Below are positions 6,466 to 7,744 of a stretch of DNA of 7,744 nucleotides, piece by piece. The notes under the pieces are model-generated. The model ran no database searches. It saw only the letters and a program-made list of their open reading frames with translations, and was not told the DNA's origin. The number at the start of each line of letters is the position of its first letter. Within the stretch, counting starts at the first letter, position 1. The position numbers and the translations under genes are program-made. Origin of the DNA: Prochlorococcus sp. AG-670-O11 (GTDB lineage Bacteria; Cyanobacteriota; Cyanobacteriia; PCC-6307; Cyanobiaceae); contig QCTA01000038.1 of the NCBI GenBank assembly GCA_003211335.1, positions 1 through 7,744 on the forward strand, given 5' to 3'.

Positions 6466-7500
6466 ATGTTATTAAGTAAATTAGTTGATCTCATAAAGAG
6501 TGGAGATTCAAAATTTATCAAAGCAAACATTTTCGAAAATATAGATATAGAAAAAGCTGCTTCTTTAGATATTGCATCAAAAAATCAAATATCCTTTTTA
6601 GAAGAAAACAATATATTAAAAGATAATTTAGGAAAAACTTGTGCATCAGCAATTATTACATCCAATAATAGTGAAATATTAGGTTTACTAGAGTCACTTA
6701 ATATTTCAAATATAGTTGTCGAGAATCCTAGAATTGCATTTGCAGAAGTATTAAATTATCTATATGAAGAAATTAATTTCAACCCAGGTATTGATGATTC
6801 AGCTGTTATCAAAAAATCTGCGAAAATAGGAGAAAATTGTTATTTAGGACCTAATGTATATATTGGCGAAAATTCAATTATTGGAGATAATAATAAAATT
6901 TTTCCTGGTACAACTATTTTAGGAAATGTAAGATTAGGAAATAATAATGTAATTCATCCAAATTGTGTGATTTATGAAAATACAAGCATTGAAAATAATT
7001 GTGTAATAAATTCGAATACTGTTATAGGTTCTGAAGGGTTTGGTTTTATTCCCCAAGATGGCAAGTGGATTAAAATGCCTCAAAAAGGTACTGTAATAAT
7101 AAAGAGCTTTGTAGAAATCGGAACAAACTGTTGTATTGATAGGCCATCTGTCGGTAATACATTTGTAGGTGAAGGAACTAAAATGGATAACTTAGTTCAA
7201 ATAGGTCATGGAGTTAAAATAGGGGAAAATTGTGCATTTGCTGCACAAGTTGGAATAGCAGGTGGTGCTGTGATTGGGAATGGGGTAATCTTAGCTGGGC
7301 AAGTAGGGGTTAATAATAGAGTGAGAGTTGGGAACAATGTTATAGCTAGTTCAAAATGTGGGATCCATTGTGATATAGAAGATGGAGAAGTTGTCAGCGG
7401 CTTCCCAGCTATGAAAAATAAATCTTGGTTAAGGAGTTCAAGTGTTTTTAAAAAATTACCTGAATTAGCAAAAAAGCTTAGACAACTAGACAAGAAATAA
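6466..7500 (+). CDS. lpxD: UDP-3-O-acylglucosamine N-acyltransferase (LpxD), lipid A biosynthesis
   Basis: A 344-residue protein, matching the E. coli LpxD length (341). It transfers a 3-hydroxyacyl chain from acyl carrier protein to the 2-amino group of UDP-3-O-acylglucosamine, the third acylation-pathway step of lipid A synthesis at the inner membrane's cytoplasmic side. Residues 1-105 are the UDP-binding N-terminal domain (ISFLEENNI, AFAEVLNYLY). From 112 to about 300 run left-handed beta-helix hexapeptide repeats such as IGENCYLGPNVYIGENSIIG. Key features are SEGFGFIPQDGKWIKMPQKG (189-208), IDRPSVGNTFVGEGTKMDN (224-242), and the catalytic His248 in QIGHGVKIG. The C-terminal part has SGFPAMKNKSW (311-321) and a helix ending LAKKLRQLDKK. 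The beta helix is complete with no frameshift. It lies 14 bases after proB and 28 before leuB. Its presence indicates a Gram-negative outer membrane with lipid A. Confidence 0.97.
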   Translation: MLLSKLVDLIKSGDSKFIKANIFENIDIEKAASLDIASKNQISFLEENNILKDNLGKTCASAIITSNNSEILGLLESLNISNIVVENPRIAFAEVLNYLYEEINFNPGIDDSAVIKKSAKIGENCYLGPNVYIGENSIIGDNNKIFPGTTILGNVRLGNNNVIHPNCVIYENTSIENNCVINSNTVIGSEGFGFIPQDGKWIKMPQKGTVIIKSFVEIGTNCCIDRPSVGNTFVGEGTKMDNLVQIGHGVKIGENCAFAAQVGIAGGAVIGNGVILAGQVGVNNRVRVGNNVIASSKCGIHCDIEDGEVVSGFPAMKNKSWLRSSSVFKKLPELAKKLRQLDKK

Positions 7501-7528
7501 ATTATTCTTTTAATAAATCAAAAACTAA

Positions 7529-7744
7529 ATGAATAGATATAAAGTTGTTCTACTTTCTGGAGATGGTATAGGGCCAGAAATATCAGAAATTTCAATAAAC
7601 ATTTTAAAAAAACTATCTAAAAAATATGATTTTGATATTGAGATTAAAGAAGAATATTTTGGTGGAATAGCTTATGAAAAGCATAACGATCCAGCACCTA
7701 AAGAAACATTAGATCAATGTAAAGCTTGTGATGCAGTACTTTTG
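7529..7744 (+). CDS. leuB: 3-isopropylmalate dehydrogenase, N-terminal part only
   Basis: The first 72 codons of a gene that continues beyond the right edge. The translation begins MNRYKVVLLSGDGIGPEI, the characteristic N-terminal strand and loop of the isopropylmalate/isocitrate dehydrogenase family. It continues with EEYFGGIAYEKHNDPAPKET and CKACDAVLL, which match the LeuB pattern (a GG-A-Y/I segment, then a P-P/K-ET loop and the DAVLLG strand) better than isocitrate dehydrogenase. LeuB oxidatively decarboxylates 3-isopropylmalate with NAD+ in leucine synthesis. The ATG at 7529 lies 28 bases after lpxD and has no Shine-Dalgarno sequence; it places the GDGIGPE motif at residues 11-17, as expected. 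Catalytic Arg, Lys and Asp residues lie outside the window and cannot be checked. A tartrate dehydrogenase-like paralogue is a less likely alternative. Confidence 0.93.
   Translation, partial: MNRYKVVLLSGDGIGPEISEISINILKKLSKKYDFDIEIKEEYFGGIAYEKHNDPAPKETLDQCKACDAVLL

Noticed and set aside
7206..7493. Minus-strand open frame of 95 codons
   Set aside because: It is antisense to the lpxD beta-helix repeats; its Pro/Thr-rich content is the complement of Gly/Val-rich hexapeptide codons.
1..7744. Mobile element, CRISPR array, defence system or horizontally acquired island
   Set aside because: No integrase, transposase, direct-repeat array, tRNA or composition shift is visible; gene families and codon use are uniform and typical of a picocyanobacterial core genome.

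Overview
The window is a compact, very AT-rich (about 70% A+T by eye) stretch of a bacterial chromosome. It looks like a high-light-type Prochlorococcus or a close picocyanobacterial relative. The evidence is: cyanobacteria-specific families (DUF3685/Ycf55, DUF3727, the membrane-anchored F420-0:gamma-glutamyl-ligase-like protein, a cysteine-free lumenal thioredoxin-fold protein); strong preference for A/T-ending codons; an almost total lack of Shine-Dalgarno motifs; and gaps between genes of 33 bases or less. The species assignment is an inference from protein families and composition, not from a database match.

All ten coding regions are on the plus strand, and the first and last are cut by the window edges. 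The left part (1-3851) holds four poorly characterised genes: the C-terminal 345 residues of a DUF3685/Ycf55-family protein, a secreted thioredoxin-fold protein without cysteines, a membrane-anchored CofE-like protein, and a GNAT-like protein. The middle (3848-5372) holds a RuvX/YqgF Holliday-junction resolvase-like nuclease, a DUF1292-like/DUF3727 acidic protein, and a YqeG-type HAD phosphatase. The right part (5369-7744) holds three well-known biosynthetic genes: proB (proline), lpxD (lipid A) and the beginning of leuB (leucine).

Spacing is operon-like throughout. Two start/stop overlaps of 4 bp occur (GNAT-like/ruvX with GTGA, yqeG/proB with ATGA) and one directly abutting pair (2795/2796). 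The other gaps are 14, 23, 33, 4, 14 and 28 bases. This fits co-transcription of most or all genes, although the products belong to unrelated pathways. Such housekeeping clusters are common in streamlined genomes. I saw no rRNA, tRNA, CRISPR array, insertion sequence, integrase or convincing intrinsic terminator.

The window looks like ordinary core genome, and I do not see a novel defence or mobile system. The most unusual sequence feature is an uninterrupted run of 25 A residues inside the 3' end of the thioredoxin-fold gene. It encodes a poly-lysine tail whose reading frame would change with any slippage. Also worth a second look are a perfect 22-bp palindrome inside the CofE-like gene, the CofE-like protein itself, and the RuvX/DUF1292-like neighbour pair, which recalls a gene pair known from Firmicutes.
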